A stretch of 58,273 nt of DNA from Salinivirgaceae bacterium (GTDB taxonomy: Bacteria; Bacteroidota; Bacteroidia; Bacteroidales; SZUA-534). Location of the stretch: contig JAFZWI010000018.1 of the NCBI GenBank assembly GCA_017617355.1, positions 1 to 58,273 on the forward strand. The letters run 5' to 3'. Below are positions 33,797 through 43,000 of the stretch, piece by piece (position 1 is the first letter of the stretch; every line of letters begins with the position of its first letter). The notes below the pieces were generated by a model, which made no database searches, was not told where the DNA came from, and saw nothing but the letters and a program-made list of their open reading frames with translations. Made by a program: the position numbers and the translations under genes.

Positions 33797-35473
33797 ATGG
33801 CAGAAGACAACAAAGTTATTTTCTCAATGGTGGGAGTGAGCAAGACCATTCCGCCGCAGAAGAAAATATTGAGTAACATTTACTTATCGTTTTTTTACGG
33901 GGCCAAAATCGGCATTTTAGGCTTGAACGGCGCGGGTAAATCAACGCTGATGAAGATTATTGCGGGTGTCGAAAAAAGTTACGAGGGACAGGTGGTTTTC
34001 TCGCCAGGTTATTCGGTTGGCTATCTTGAACAGGAACCGAAACTTGACCCGCAAAAGACTGTCCGTGAGGTTGTTGAGGAAGGAACAGCCGAGATTGTCG
34101 CTCTGCTGAAAGAGTATGAGGAAGTGAATCTGAAGTTTGGCGAGCCGATGAGCGATGACGAGATGACGAAACTCATTGAGCGTCAAGGCGAACTGACCGA
34201 ACTAATCGACCAGCACAATGGTTGGGAGCTTGACAGCACTCTTGAGCGTGCAATGGACGCATTGCGCTGTCCGCCAGCCGATTGGAAGATTGAGAACCTG
34301 TCGGGAGGTGAGCGCCGCCGCGTGGCTCTGTGCCGTCTGCTGCTGCAGGAGCCTGATATTCTGTTGCTTGACGAGCCAACCAACCACCTCGACGCCGAGT
34401 CGGTACAGTGGCTTGAGGCGCATCTGCAGCAATACAAAGGCACTGTTATTGCTGTCACTCACGACCGCTATTTCCTTGACAATGTGGCTGGTTGGATTCT
34501 CGAACTTGACCGTGGCGAGGGCATTCCGTGGAAGGGCAACTACTCGTCGTGGCTTGAGCAGAAAACCAAGCGGCTCGAAATGGAGGAGAAGACCGAAAGT
34601 CGCCGCCGCAAGACGCTTGAACGCGAGTTGGAGTGGGTGCGTATGGCACCGAAAGCCCGTCAGGCAAAGCAGAAAGCCCGTTTGAATGCTTACGACCGCT
34701 TGCTCAACGAGGACACCAAAGAGAAAGAGCAGACGCTTGAGATTTTCATTCCAAACGGACCGCGTTTGGGAACGAATGTTATTGAGGCTAACGGCGTTAG
34801 CAAGGCATACGGCGACAAACTGCTCTACGAGAATCTTGAGTTTGTGCTGCCGCAGAACGGCATTGTGGGCGTTATCGGCCCTAATGGCGCGGGCAAAACC
34901 ACGCTTTTCCGCCTTATTATGGGTCTTGAGAAGCCCGACAGCGGCGAGTTCAAAGTGGGAGAGACCGTCAAGTTGGGCTACATCGACCAGACGCACTCGA
35001 ACATCGACCCGGAAAAGACTGTCTATCAGATAATTTCAGAAGGACAGGACGAGATAAAAGTTGGCGGAAGGTTCATCAATGCGCGGGCCTATCTGTCGCG
35101 GTTCAACTTCTCGGGTGCCGACCAGGAGAAGAAGGCCGGTGTGCTGTCGGGAGGTGAGCGCAACCGCCTGCATCTGGCTCTGACACTCAAATCGGAGGCC
35201 AACGTGCTGCTGCTTGACGAGCCCGGCAACGACATCGACGTGAACACGCTTCGCGCACTTGAGGAAGGTCTTGAGAATTTTGCCGGTTGCGCCGTCGTAA
35301 TCTCGCACGACCGTTGGTTCCTCGACCGTGTGGCTACGCATATTCTTGCCTTTGAGGGCGACTCGCAAGTCTATTTCTTCGAAGGCTCATACTCTGAATA
35401 TGAGGAAAATAAGAAGAAACGACTGGGCGACATTACACCAACGCGCATCAAATATCGCAAGTTGAAGGAGTAG
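33797..35473 (+). CDS. ettA: Energy-dependent translational throttle protein EttA (ABC-F)
   Basis: A 558-residue ABC-F ATPase that in E. coli binds the ribosomal E site and gates the first elongation cycle according to ATP/ADP. It has two ABC domains: Walker [10 protein letters not shown] with signature [15 protein letters not shown], and Walker [10 protein letters not shown] with signature [15 protein letters not shown]. The inter-domain linker ([19 protein letters not shown]) and the arm insertion in domain 1 match the EttA subgroup. The first Walker B runs into DEPTNHLD and the second into DEPGNDID. The close toxin gene upstream may give read-through transcription. Confidence 0.96.
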   Translation: MAEDNKVIFSMVGVSKTIPPQKKILSNIYLSFFYGAKIGILGLNGAGKSTLMKIIAGVEKSYEGQVVFSPGYSVGYLEQEPKLDPQKTVREVVEEGTAEIVALLKEYEEVNLKFGEPMSDDEMTKLIERQGELTELIDQHNGWELDSTLERAMDALRCPPADWKIENLSGGERRRVALCRLLLQEPDILLLDEPTNHLDAESVQWLEAHLQQYKGTVIAVTHDRYFLDNVAGWILELDRGEGIPWKGNYSSWLEQKTKRLEMEEKTESRRRKTLERELEWVRMAPKARQAKQKARLNAYDRLLNEDTKEKEQTLEIFIPNGPRLGTNVIEANGVSKAYGDKLLYENLEFVLPQNGIVGVIGPNGAGKTTLFRLIMGLEKPDSGEFKVGETVKLGYIDQTHSNIDPEKTVYQIISEGQDEIKVGGRFINARAYLSRFNFSGADQEKKAGVLSGGERNRLHLALTLKSEANVLLLDEPGNDIDVNTLRALEEGLENFAGCAVVISHDRWFLDRVATHILAFEGDSQVYFFEGSYSEYEENKKKRLGDITPTRIKYRKLKE

Positions 35474-35549
35474 GGGGCGGAGATTTTTTTTGCTTCGCGT
35501 GTAATTATAACTACGGAACACACTAAACACACGGAATAAAAAAAGCTGA

Positions 35550-35837
35550 TTACGATTTGATTTTCTTTATTGCGGAATCAATCGATAAAACAGGGACAGA
35601 GGACAATGAAAAGTCTTTTATATCAAGATATTTGCATTTCTCTTCTTTTATGTCGAAACCTTCGCCGACCTTAAGGCGTCCCGTGAAATGGTCGAACAAC
35701 GACATAACTTCTTTTTTGCTCATCTTTTTGCGTGACGGCTTGAAAGAGTTTAATAAAATATTGATAATCCGGATTTTATCTTCAGCTTCAAGTTTTTGAG
35801 CCTCATTTATGAAATGTTGGGCTGTTGCGTATGTCAT
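35550..35837 (-). CDS. Small orphan protein, antitoxin-like
   Basis: A 95-residue soluble protein beginning MTYATAQHFINEAQKLEAED, then a helical segment KIRIINILLNSFKPSRKKMS and a KEVMSLFDHFTGRL block. The ATG at 35837 is preferred because GGAGG lies 8 bases upstream, unusual for Bacteroidota and a good Shine-Dalgarno match. The longer frame needs a TTG. The N-terminal helix pair resembles small addiction-module antitoxins, but no toxin gene adjoins it. Family not recognised. Confidence 0.6.
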   Translation of the reverse strand: MTYATAQHFINEAQKLEAEDKIRIINILLNSFKPSRKKMSKKEVMSLFDHFTGRLKVGEGFDIKEEKCKYLDIKDFSLSSVPVLSIDSAIKKIKS

Positions 35838-35887
35838 TTTATTGTCCTCCGAATATTTATCACACAAATTTACAATATGATAATCAA

Positions 35888-36078
35888 AATATGGTGTTGA
35901 CTAACGCCGAAGGCGTGATATATTACAGGCCGGGGTGTAAACCCCGGATTGGGGAGTCAGCCACAAATGATGAACGCCGAAGGCGTGACACATTCCATTT
36001 TTATGTGCCACCCGTTCCGGGTTCGTGCAATGGACTACGCCGTTTCCGTGGGTTCACACCCACGGCTGTGTTATTCCG
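35888..36078. repeat. Interspersed repeat fragments (GCCGAAGGCGTGA type)
   Basis: The segment contains two copies of AACGCCGAAGGCGTGA (about 35905 and 35972), the inverted repeat CCGGGGTGTAAACCCCGG, and a CCGTGGGTTCACACCCACGG palindrome. Hairpin-rich fragments of this kind are scattered in Bacteroidetes genomes. No transposase is present. Apparent ORFs here are translations of the repeats. Confidence 0.7.
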
Positions 36079-36091
36079 TCCTTTCAGGACT

Positions 36092-36320
36092 CCATTTGGC
36101 AGAGATGCTGCCCCGATAGCTATCGGGGTAAATTCAGCATGACTAAAAATGTCATTCTGACGGAAGTCAGAATCTTTTCCATTTGGTAGAGATGCTGTCC
36201 CGGTGGCTATCGGGGTAAATTCAGCATGACAATAAACGTCATTCTGACGGAAGTCAGAATCTTTTCCATTTGGTAGAGATGCCGTCCCGATAGCTATCGG
36301 GGCAAGTTCGGCATGACTTT
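36092..36320. repeat. Three tandem copies of an 87-base hairpin repeat
   Basis: Copy 1 spans 36092-36178 and copy 2 spans 36179-36265, each 87 bases. Copy 3 spans about 36266-36320 and is truncated. Each full unit has two hairpins: CCCCGATAGCTATCGGGG (perfect in copy 1, 36111-36128) and ATTCTGAC-GGAA-GTCAGAAT. Copy 3 keeps only the first hairpin. This is a REP/MITE-like non-coding element. Frames through it encode the repeated peptide LPNGKDSDFRQND. Confidence 0.85.
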
Positions 36321-36378
36321 TCAATCCTTCACGCATTCAATCCCTCAATCCTTCACTCATTCAATCCTTCAATCATTA
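36321..36378. repeat. CAATCCTTCA-rich tract
   Basis: TCAATCCTTCA-type words are repeated about five times with small changes. The same words appear at 39327-39594 and 45008-45052, each next to a gene end. The meaning is unknown. Confidence 0.6.
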
Positions 36379-36380
36379 AA

Positions 36381-36412
36381 AAAAGGCCCCAACCTCACGG
36401 CTGTAGCCTTTT
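36381..36412 (-). terminator. Terminator of the S74 adhesin gene
   Basis: On the minus strand AAAAGGC (36412-36406) pairs with GCCTTTT (36387-36381), followed by T residues. The loop is long (about 18 bases). Confidence 0.7.
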
Positions 36413-36465
36413 CTATAGAAAACTAAGAAAATTATTTGTAGCGGGCTTTCGCCCAAAACGGTTTC

Positions 36466-38967
36466 CTATTGTTTCTTCATCAAATCCTCGACCATTCGTT
36501 TCAACTCATCCATTTCTTTCAGTTTCGCTTCCAGCTCCTCAATCTTCTTATTCTGCTCTTTGATTGCCTCAATAAGCACAGGCGTTATGTTGCTATAATT
36601 TACCGATTTATAACCATCCGCACCAGTCTCGACAGCCTCGGGCAGAACGGCCTCAAGCTCTTGCGCCAAAACGCCCACGTGACGGTTGCTGTCGAAATTC
36701 TTGTTGGGGAACTCCTTAACGCGCCACTCGTAGGTTACACCGTTGAGTGTGAGCACTTTATCCAAAGCACGCTCAAGCGGTTTGATGTTGGTTTTCAAGC
36801 GTTTGTCGGAGGTTTGGATTTCACCGTTTGTGGCATTAATTACATTGGCGTAAACAGTATTCCAACGATTTGCGTCTGTGCCTAAATCGTACGATGTGGC
36901 TCCGGTCCAAATATTTTGTACACTGTTTGTTGGATAAACATTTCCTCTAAATTCTGTATTTCCATTCTTATAGACAATCAAAGCAGAGCTTCTCGTGTCA
37001 TCGCTTAATCCGTTACCTATAACAAACAACCTATCATCGGAACTCCACAATCCGTCACTATACTGACCGGCAACAAGCGTATCGTTACTCGAACCTACAA
37101 CAAATTCATACGACGACTGAGACTTTGTATAATATCCAATAGCTGTGGATGAATGTCCGACAGCTTGTGACTCAAAACCCATTGTCATAGACCCATATCC
37201 AATGGCTTTTGCATTTTTTCCTAATGCCGTAGAAAACATTCCGTTGGCTTGTGATTCAAGTCCTAAGGCTACAGAACTTTCTCCATTAGCTTTTGCATAA
37301 TAACCCAAAGCTATACTTGAATAATTTGTGGCCTCACTCCAAAGACCCGCTGCCATTGAAAAATCACCACTTGCAATATTGCCAAATCCTAAAGCCATTG
37401 AAAATTTGTTTTCGGCTTTTGTGCTTGGACCAATAGCGAAAGAAAAATCGCCTGTAGCAGCTGGCCCATACTGGAAAAATCCTCCATCATCGAGGGACCC
37501 AAGACTGCCTACAGCGAAACTACCTATACCTGTTGCATTAGCATTTCTGCCAAATGCATAACTACCATTACCTGAAGCAAGAGAATTTTCACCCAATGCG
37601 AACGAGCTGCTGCCTGTAGCTTTGGCTATGTTTCCGATAGCTGTTGAAGTCTCGCCAGTTGCCTCAGACATAAAGCCCATAGCTTGTGAATAGTTTCCGC
37701 TGGCTGTGTTCTGGTAGCCGGCATTGAATGAGTTTGCTCCCACTTGTGCGGCGCTGTCAACTTTCAGATTGCCAGCCAAAAATGCGTTCTTTTCTGGATA
37801 CCAATAAACGCGGTTTTCGTTGTTAAGAGTTTTGGCATTTTTAGCAAGGTCAATGTTAAACAAGTTTTTGTCGCCGCCTTTGCTTGCGCTTTTGCCTGCT
37901 ACGGCGAAACCACTTTTGGCGGCTTTGCCGTCGTTGGCTTCATCAATGTAAACACGTGTGCTGTCGGAGTCAATGAGCAAATAGTTTGAGTTAGCATCGG
38001 CTTTACTTTTTTTTACGCTTGCCACGGCAAACTTGCTTTTAGGTGCCTTGCCAGATGCCGGAGTTTCATCAATGAACACTTTTGTTCCTTCGTTGTTGAT
38101 TAGGAAGAAATCATCGGCAAGGTCGGCCTTGCCGCTGCGTACGCTTGCCACGGCGAATTTGCTTTTGGGAGCCTTTCCATTGCCATCCTCGCCGTTAACA
38201 AACACCCTGGTTCCTTCATTATTGATAACCAAGTAGTTGTCATACATATTCTCACCGTCTTTGCTGCTGCTTTTAACACTTGCCACGGCGAATTTGCTTT
38301 TTGGTGCCTTGTCGCCCTCGTCGTCAACATAAACCTGAGTTCCTTCGTTGTTTACGGCGAAGTAGGTGTTGCCTTCGCCTTTTGCCTTTCGGCCAGCCAC
38401 AGCAAAACCGCTTTTGGCAGCCTTCGCATCGTTCTCGTCAACATACACGCGGACACCGTTTTTATAAACTGCAAAAACAACGTTGCCGTCCTCATCTTTA
38501 ACAGCAAACAGAGCCTCGTCGTCGCCGGTGTTGGCTTTGGCTTGAATCTGAATCTCGCTCGGGTTGTCTATCTCGCTGGTTTTCTTGGCGTATTGAGCAA
38601 ACGGCACGGGCTGAATAGGTGTTTGTCCCATGTCAACAAAATTGCCGGAGCCGTCCGTATCAACTTCGGTTTTCAATGTCAGCAGCATTGTCGCCCACGG
38701 CACAGCGTTGAAAGTACCAATGGTAGCCGTTCCGCTGCCAACACTGACAGTTATATTGCCGTAGGCGTTGGTTTTTGTCTTCTGGGTTTCTTGATAGCAG
38801 ACAGCATCACCATTCATAATGCTAATGCGCAGCGTAACATCTTGGTTGCTAATCACTTCGCCATTGTCGCGGATAACCGCCTGATAGTTGAAGCCGTTTT
38901 GGGCCATTGTTGCTGTAGCGGCAAGCAGGGTTACAACTGCCACTAAAAAATGTCTAATTTTCTTCAT
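36466..38967 (-). CDS. Large exported S74-chaperone adhesin with YadA-like head repeats
   Basis: An 833-residue protein. The start at 38967 gives signal peptide MKKIRHFLVAVVTLLAATAT; the longer frame adds an improbable leader. The N-terminal domain (FNYQAVIRDNGEVISNQDV) is common in Bacteroidetes surface proteins. About six repeats of 40-50 residues follow (roughly 125-375), each with [AP]KSxFAVA and a VYVDE/VFIDE strand. A YadA-like left-handed head (about 390-600) has SxAxG steps such as GSSSFALGENSLASGNGSYA. The end is an S74 chaperone/protease (about 705-833) starting SDKRLKTNI with the Ser-Lys dyad, ending in a coiled coil. It probably trimerises, folds by self-cleavage and is displayed on the surface. 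Confidence 0.9.
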   Translation of the reverse strand: MKKIRHFLVAVVTLLAATATMAQNGFNYQAVIRDNGEVISNQDVTLRISIMNGDAVCYQETQKTKTNAYGNITVSVGSGTATIGTFNAVPWATMLLTLKTEVDTDGSGNFVDMGQTPIQPVPFAQYAKKTSEIDNPSEIQIQAKANTGDDEALFAVKDEDGNVVFAVYKNGVRVYVDENDAKAAKSGFAVAGRKAKGEGNTYFAVNNEGTQVYVDDEGDKAPKSKFAVASVKSSSKDGENMYDNYLVINNEGTRVFVNGEDGNGKAPKSKFAVASVRSGKADLADDFFLINNEGTKVFIDETPASGKAPKSKFAVASVKKSKADANSNYLLIDSDSTRVYIDEANDGKAAKSGFAVAGKSASKGGDKNLFNIDLAKNAKTLNNENRVYWYPEKNAFLAGNLKVDSAAQVGANSFNAGYQNTASGNYSQAMGFMSEATGETSTAIGNIAKATGSSSFALGENSLASGNGSYAFGRNANATGIGSFAVGSLGSLDDGGFFQYGPAATGDFSFAIGPSTKAENKFSMALGFGNIASGDFSMAAGLWSEATNYSSIALGYYAKANGESSVALGLESQANGMFSTALGKNAKAIGYGSMTMGFESQAVGHSSTAIGYYTKSQSSYEFVVGSSNDTLVAGQYSDGLWSSDDRLFVIGNGLSDDTRSSALIVYKNGNTEFRGNVYPTNSVQNIWTGATSYDLGTDANRWNTVYANVINATNGEIQTSDKRLKTNIKPLERALDKVLTLNGVTYEWRVKEFPNKNFDSNRHVGVLAQELEAVLPEAVETGADGYKSVNYSNITPVLIEAIKEQNKKIEELEAKLKEMDELKRMVEDLMKKQ

Positions 38968-39246
38968 TTTACTGTTTTTAATTAAATACAAATATTTAAT
39001 ATCATGTTTAAGCATCAGCAAATATAGCAAACGGAGTAACTATTATAAGGAATAATGATAGAAAACTTAAACAAGTCTTAAACAAGTGAAAACACATAAA
39101 AATCCAAAGTAGAAGTGGTTTTAAAATATCCTATTTAACATAATATAAATTATCGGACAAATCAATAAACCTGAAAAAAGCCTGCATTTAAGCCAGAAAA
39201 ACAATTAAAACCATACAATTAAATTATACGATTATTCAATCCTTGA
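38968..39246. other. AT-rich intergenic region upstream of the adhesin gene
   Basis: About 280 bases of AT-rich sequence. It holds a minus-strand -7 candidate TATATTTG (39019-39026 reversed), about 52 bases before the adhesin ATG, without a clear -33 element. No coding frame was seen. Confidence 0.4.
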
Positions 39247-39583
39247 ATTAAAGTGCGTGAGAATCGCGTAGAAAATTTTTTCTGATAATCTGTACGGAAT
39301 TTTCAAAATTTCAGACGGTTCGTAATTTCAGTCAATCAGTCAATCAATCCTTCAGTAATTAAACTCTCTGAGAATCGCGTAGAAATTTTTTTCTGATAAA
39401 TCGTACGGAATATTTAAAATTTCAGACGGTTCGTAATTTCAGTCAATCAGTCAATCAATCCTTCAGTAATTAAACTCTCTGAGAATCGCGTAGAATTTTA
39501 TTTCTGATAAATCGTACGGAATATTTAAAATTTCAGACGGTTCGTAATTTCAGTCAATCAGTCAATCAATCAATCCTTCAATC
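39247..39583. repeat. Tandem array, three copies of a 111-base unit
   Basis: The word GAGAATCGCGTAG occurs at 39259, 39370 and 39481, exactly 111 bases apart. Units start at 39247, 39358 and 39469. Copies 2 and 3 are nearly identical; copy 1 differs more (AAAGTGCGTGAG against AAACTCTCTGAG). Each unit contains TCAGACGGTTCGTAATTTCA and ends in AGTCAATCAGTCAATCAATC. No ORF, no CRISPR-like spacer and no transposase is present. It lies between the adhesin promoter side and the stop of the gene at 39597. Confidence 0.9.
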
Positions 39584-39596
39584 AGTCAGTCATTGT

Positions 39597-40517
39597 TTAA
39601 AACAGCGGCCTGAACTGATGAACGATTCGCAGCAACGGATTGCTGATTTTGGAAATCTGGTAATATTCGACCGGCTTGGCGCCAAAACGCCTGTACGATT
39701 GCTCAACGTTCTCAATCATACTTCCTTCAAAGTCAAACGCCAGGCTCATTTGTGCTGCCATTTTCATGGCTGTAAACATCAGATAATCGCCAACGCCAGA
39801 ATTACGATATTTATCAGAAAATGAATAAGTTAGCGCATACATTGTTGTTTTGTCCCAGACAACAAACAATGCACCATATGTAACACATTGTGAATCAACA
39901 GCTTGCAGGATTGTTCCAGCGTTGTTTTCGGTGCAGGCTTTGTGCAGCTTCAGAAACAAGCTCCGCGAGAACAACACCTCGGCGTTCTTGCTTTTCTGGT
40001 TGGCGGCAAAAAAATCGTAGAACTCCTCTCCTGTCATTTTCTGCCTGATTTCGAGCTGTTTAGCGGCCTTGCGGACATTCCGTTTCTTCGACTCGTCGAA
40101 GTTGTTGAACACCGTGTCAATATCCGATAAATCGTTGATAATGAAGCTGTAACGTGTTGTCTGCTTGAATCCGCGCCACAGATACGGCGACCAATACTTG
40201 AAGTTGCGGCTCATATTGAGCGCCATAAACGAATTTTTGGGAAGCGAATCGATGAAATAATTAGAAATTAACTTGCAATCGCTCAAAGAGTTATCAGCAA
40301 GCGCATATTCGCCTAAAAATTGTGTGAGCGGCGGCATCACTATATATCGGATTCCGTGTTTCTTCTTCACAAAATAGACGAAAACCGACTGCGGCTCGCC
40401 TTGCTCGGGATAAACCTCGGCGCGCCACTCTCCTTCCGCGCAGACGCTATCGAGCCACCATGGCTGGAAAAAGACCGGCAGCCTATCAACCAACAATGTG
40501 TAATCTTCCTTTCTCAT
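39597..40517 (-). CDS. FemAB/GNAT-like acyltransferase
   Basis: A 306-residue soluble protein with the double-GNAT, FemAB-like layout. The N-terminal part has PVFFQPWWLDSVC and YFVKKKHGIRYIVMPPLTQF. The C-terminal part has ALFVVWDKTTMYALTYSF, GVGDYLMFTAMKMA and LAFDFEGSMIENVEQSYRRF, which resemble the acetyl-CoA/aminoacyl domain of BioF2-like acyltransferases. Members aminoacylate or acylate cell-surface sugars and lipids; the acceptor here is unknown. Its start overlaps the stop of the NlpC/P60 gene by four bases (ATGA), so both are translated together, which supports an envelope role. Confidence 0.82.
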   Translation of the reverse strand: MRKEDYTLLVDRLPVFFQPWWLDSVCAEGEWRAEVYPEQGEPQSVFVYFVKKKHGIRYIVMPPLTQFLGEYALADNSLSDCKLISNYFIDSLPKNSFMALNMSRNFKYWSPYLWRGFKQTTRYSFIINDLSDIDTVFNNFDESKKRNVRKAAKQLEIRQKMTGEEFYDFFAANQKSKNAEVLFSRSLFLKLHKACTENNAGTILQAVDSQCVTYGALFVVWDKTTMYALTYSFSDKYRNSGVGDYLMFTAMKMAAQMSLAFDFEGSMIENVEQSYRRFGAKPVEYYQISKISNPLLRIVHQFRPLF

Positions 40518-41059
40518 TTTGACACCCGTCCGCCTTTAACAAACGCTTTTCTATAATATGGATTGCTCAACGTGTTGACTTCCACGCCTTTAGACGAGCT
40601 TGCGTGCACAAAACGCCCGTTTTTCAGATAGATGCCCACATGGTTAGGTTTCTTTTTCCGTCCCTTTTTGTCAGTGTGGAAAAACACCAAATCGCCTTCT
40701 TTCAGCTTGCCCTGCCTTATCCGCTGGCAGTCTTTGCTGTAGATATCCTCGACCGTGCGATGCAGCTTGGTGCCGTAAACCGAGCGATAGACGGCCCCGG
40801 TAAAGCCCGAACAATCGACGCCCTGCTTGCTTGTGCCGCCGAGCCTATACCTTACGCCCAGCCAGCCGGCAGCCTCGCGATAGAGTTTTATGTTGTCGCG
40901 CTTGGTTAGACTGACGCCGAATTTGCTTGACAAAGCCTCAAGCTCGCCCGCTGCCGGCTTCGATGACGCACACGAGCCAAGAATTGCCGCAACCACTACC
41001 AACTGAGCTATTCTTGATAAAAACCGAAAAAATCCTTTTTGTGGTGTTTTGCACAACAT
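40514..41059 (-). CDS. NlpC/P60 (C40) cell-wall endopeptidase lipoprotein
   Basis: A 181-residue exported protein with lipobox LGSC (mature CASSKPAAGELE). The C40 peptidase domain (about 60-175) shows the catalytic Cys in GVDCSGFTGAVY, the His in KPNHVGIYL and a third polar residue in RFVHASSSKG. Such enzymes cut gamma-D-Glu-diaminopimelate bonds in peptidoglycan stems. The active site would face the periplasm. It is coupled to the FemAB-like gene by a four-base overlap. Confidence 0.93.
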   Translation of the reverse strand: MLCKTPQKGFFRFLSRIAQLVVVAAILGSCASSKPAAGELEALSSKFGVSLTKRDNIKLYREAAGWLGVRYRLGGTSKQGVDCSGFTGAVYRSVYGTKLHRTVEDIYSKDCQRIRQGKLKEGDLVFFHTDKKGRKKKPNHVGIYLKNGRFVHASSSKGVEVNTLSNPYYRKAFVKGGRVSK

Positions 41060-41302
41060 ATTATATATAGTGTGTGTGTTTGGAGTGATAAATATCTAAA
41101 AATTTATGGAACGCACCATTTATTGAAGCCATTAATTATTTCACAGAAACTGACAGAAACCAAACAGCGTTTTTTTGAGGCTTGTGAATTGGCGAATATT
41201 ATGTTAAATAGACCGTAATTTGATTTTCTTGTCAAAAAAATCCGATTTTAACATTGTAAAAATCCAAAAAGCACCCGAAGTTACATTTGTTTGGTGTTGA
41301 AT

Positions 41303-41316
41303 TTTACAATTGTAAA
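41303..41316. promoter_or_regulatory. TTTACAATTGTAAA palindrome at the pyrD end
   Basis: A perfect 14-base palindrome covering the pyrD stop codon. It has the same TTTAC/GTAAA arms as the sites over the XRE promoter at 43001-43071, so it may be another site of that regulator. It could equally be chance in AT-rich DNA. Confidence 0.3.
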
Positions 41317-42344
41317 CATTTTTTTACATACTTATTGGTGTCTTTTGCCAGCTTCGGGCCATAATAAATAAACCCAGTGAAAACCTGCACCAGAGTTGCT
41401 CCGGCCTCAATCTTTGCCATGGCATCGGCTGGCGACATAGTGCCCCCTACTCCTATAATTGGCAGATTATGAGAGGTTTTCTCGCTAATGTAACGAATCA
41501 TCTCAACCGAGCGGTCGCGGAGCGGCTGTCCGCTGAGTCCGCCATTGGCAATCTCGGCAATGCGCTCAGGTGCGGTTTTCAGCCCATCGCGCTTGGTGCT
41601 TGTGTTTGCCACCACCACCCCGTCGATGCCGTTCTGCGCAATAGTTTCAAGGGTTTCATCAATCTGTTCTTGAGTCAGGTCGGGCGATATTTTCAGCAGT
41701 ATGGGCTTGTAAACGGCCTGCTGCTTGCGCTGGCTGGTGATAGCGCCCAGCAATCTGTCGAGAGATTCCTTGTCCTGCAGCTTTTTCAGGTTTGCCACAT
41801 TAGGGCAGCTGACATTAATTGTTATATAGTCGACATAATCGTAAAGTCCTTTAAAACAAGCCATATAGTCATCAATGGCGTTCTCGTTCGGAGTGGCTGT
41901 GTTCTTGCCTATATTGCCGCCAATAACAATCTTATGGTTGCGGCGGCGCAGCTTCTTAACGGCGGCTTCAAGTCCGTTGTTGTTGAATCCCATGCGGTTG
42001 ATTAAGGCTCCGTCGGCTGGCAAGCGGAACAGGCGAGGCTTGGGATTCCCGCCCTGTGGACGTGGCGTCACCGTGCCGATTTCGACATGGCCAAACCCCA
42101 TATTTCCAAGCATTTTGTACACCTCGGCGTTCTTGTCAAAACCTGCGGCCACACCTATCCTGTTAGGAAACTTGATGCCGCAAAACTCAGTTTCCATTTG
42201 TAAACTGCGAGGATTGTAAATGGCACCGGCAACAGCCCCCAACCCAAGTGTTTGCGCGGCTTTCATCGAGAAATTGACAACTCCGTGGATGCGTTCGGGA
42301 TTGATTTTGAACAGTGCCGGTCTGATTAATGTGTAAAACGACAT
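41304..42344 (-). CDS. pyrD: Dihydroorotate dehydrogenase (quinone), class 2
   Basis: PyrD oxidises dihydroorotate to orotate in pyrimidine synthesis, passing electrons to membrane quinone through FMN. The 346-residue length and N-terminal helical region (FYTLIRPALFKINPERIH) mark class 2. Visible motifs: GVAAGFDKNAEVYKMLG, GTVTPRPQGGNPKPRLFR, RMGFNNNGL, INVSCPNVANL with the catalytic Ser, and GVGG near the FMN phosphate. The Met at 42344 is preferred over a Met 13 codons upstream. A -7 candidate TATATTTG lies at 42361-42368 on the minus strand. Confidence 0.97.
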   Translation of the reverse strand: MSFYTLIRPALFKINPERIHGVVNFSMKAAQTLGLGAVAGAIYNPRSLQMETEFCGIKFPNRIGVAAGFDKNAEVYKMLGNMGFGHVEIGTVTPRPQGGNPKPRLFRLPADGALINRMGFNNNGLEAAVKKLRRRNHKIVIGGNIGKNTATPNENAIDDYMACFKGLYDYVDYITINVSCPNVANLKKLQDKESLDRLLGAITSQRKQQAVYKPILLKISPDLTQEQIDETLETIAQNGIDGVVVANTSTKRDGLKTAPERIAEIANGGLSGQPLRDRSVEMIRYISEKTSHNLPIIGVGGTMSPADAMAKIEAGATLVQVFTGFIYYGPKLAKDTNKYVKKCLQL

Positions 42345-42454
42345 GATGTTTTTTTTCTTGCAAATATACGAAAATGACATCAAACGGCGCGGCCCGGATG
42401 ATATTAAAACCTATATGCTAAACAAAAGATTATCAGTATATTTTATGCAGCCAG

Positions 42455-42979
42455 CTATTGGCGGTTGTATGCGGCAAACGTGCCGTCGGTGTATAAAACC
42501 ACAATTTGCTTAATCTCTGGGCTCCCTGCGACAATCCTCTCGACAACCTTTTGCGGCTCAATAACAGGCGTTTGCGGCTGCGTTTGAGGAATTTGTTGTG
42601 AGTTGGCTGACTGCGGCTCTGCATGCTCAGAAACGGCATTTAAAGGCGTCGTAACAGAAGCGTTTGGCTCTTCCTGCTTGCTCCCCGATTCTGGCTGAGG
42701 TTCTTCGCCTAGCACATCAAAAATGCTGGTCTGCACAGGCTGTTTGTAGATTTCGCCCTTGCCCTGAATCAGCCAGTCGGTGTTATATTTAGGATAAGCC
42801 GTCAGAATTTTGGTGATAACATCAAGGCTGACGCGGTTACGGCCGCTCAGAATGTGTGTTATAGTAGCATTCCCGGTGCCTATCGATTCGGCAAACTCCG
42901 ACTGCGTCAGACCTTCCGACGCTATTATTTTAGCTATACGCTCAATCATTTCTTTTTGCATGCGCTCCATTGCTTCCAT
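42455..42979 (-). CDS. XRE-family HTH transcriptional regulator
   Basis: A 174-residue protein. Residues about 10-70 form a Cro/CI-type HTH: IIASEGLTQSEFAESIGTG, then NATITHILSGRNRVSLDVIT. A Pro/Gln/Glu-rich flexible linker (about 85-145) leads to a short C-terminal segment with KQIVVLYTDGTFAAYN. The gene has a consensus promoter whose -7 and -33 elements are each covered by a TTTAC/GTAAA palindrome, strongly suggesting autorepression. It lies leftward in front of pyrD; whether pyrD is a target is unknown. Confidence 0.88.
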   Translation of the reverse strand: MEAMERMQKEMIERIAKIIASEGLTQSEFAESIGTGNATITHILSGRNRVSLDVITKILTAYPKYNTDWLIQGKGEIYKQPVQTSIFDVLGEEPQPESGSKQEEPNASVTTPLNAVSEHAEPQSANSQQIPQTQPQTPVIEPQKVVERIVAGSPEIKQIVVLYTDGTFAAYNRQ

Positions 42980-43000
42980 AATTCAACTCTTTAAAACGAT

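Noticed and set aside
36001-36336. Apparent leftward ORF with repeated LPNGKDSDFRQND peptide
   Set aside because: It is only the translation of the 87-base hairpin repeats; no start signal and no family.
39247-39583. Possible CRISPR array
   Set aside because: The 111-base units are contiguous and nearly identical throughout, without unique spacers, and no cas gene is present.
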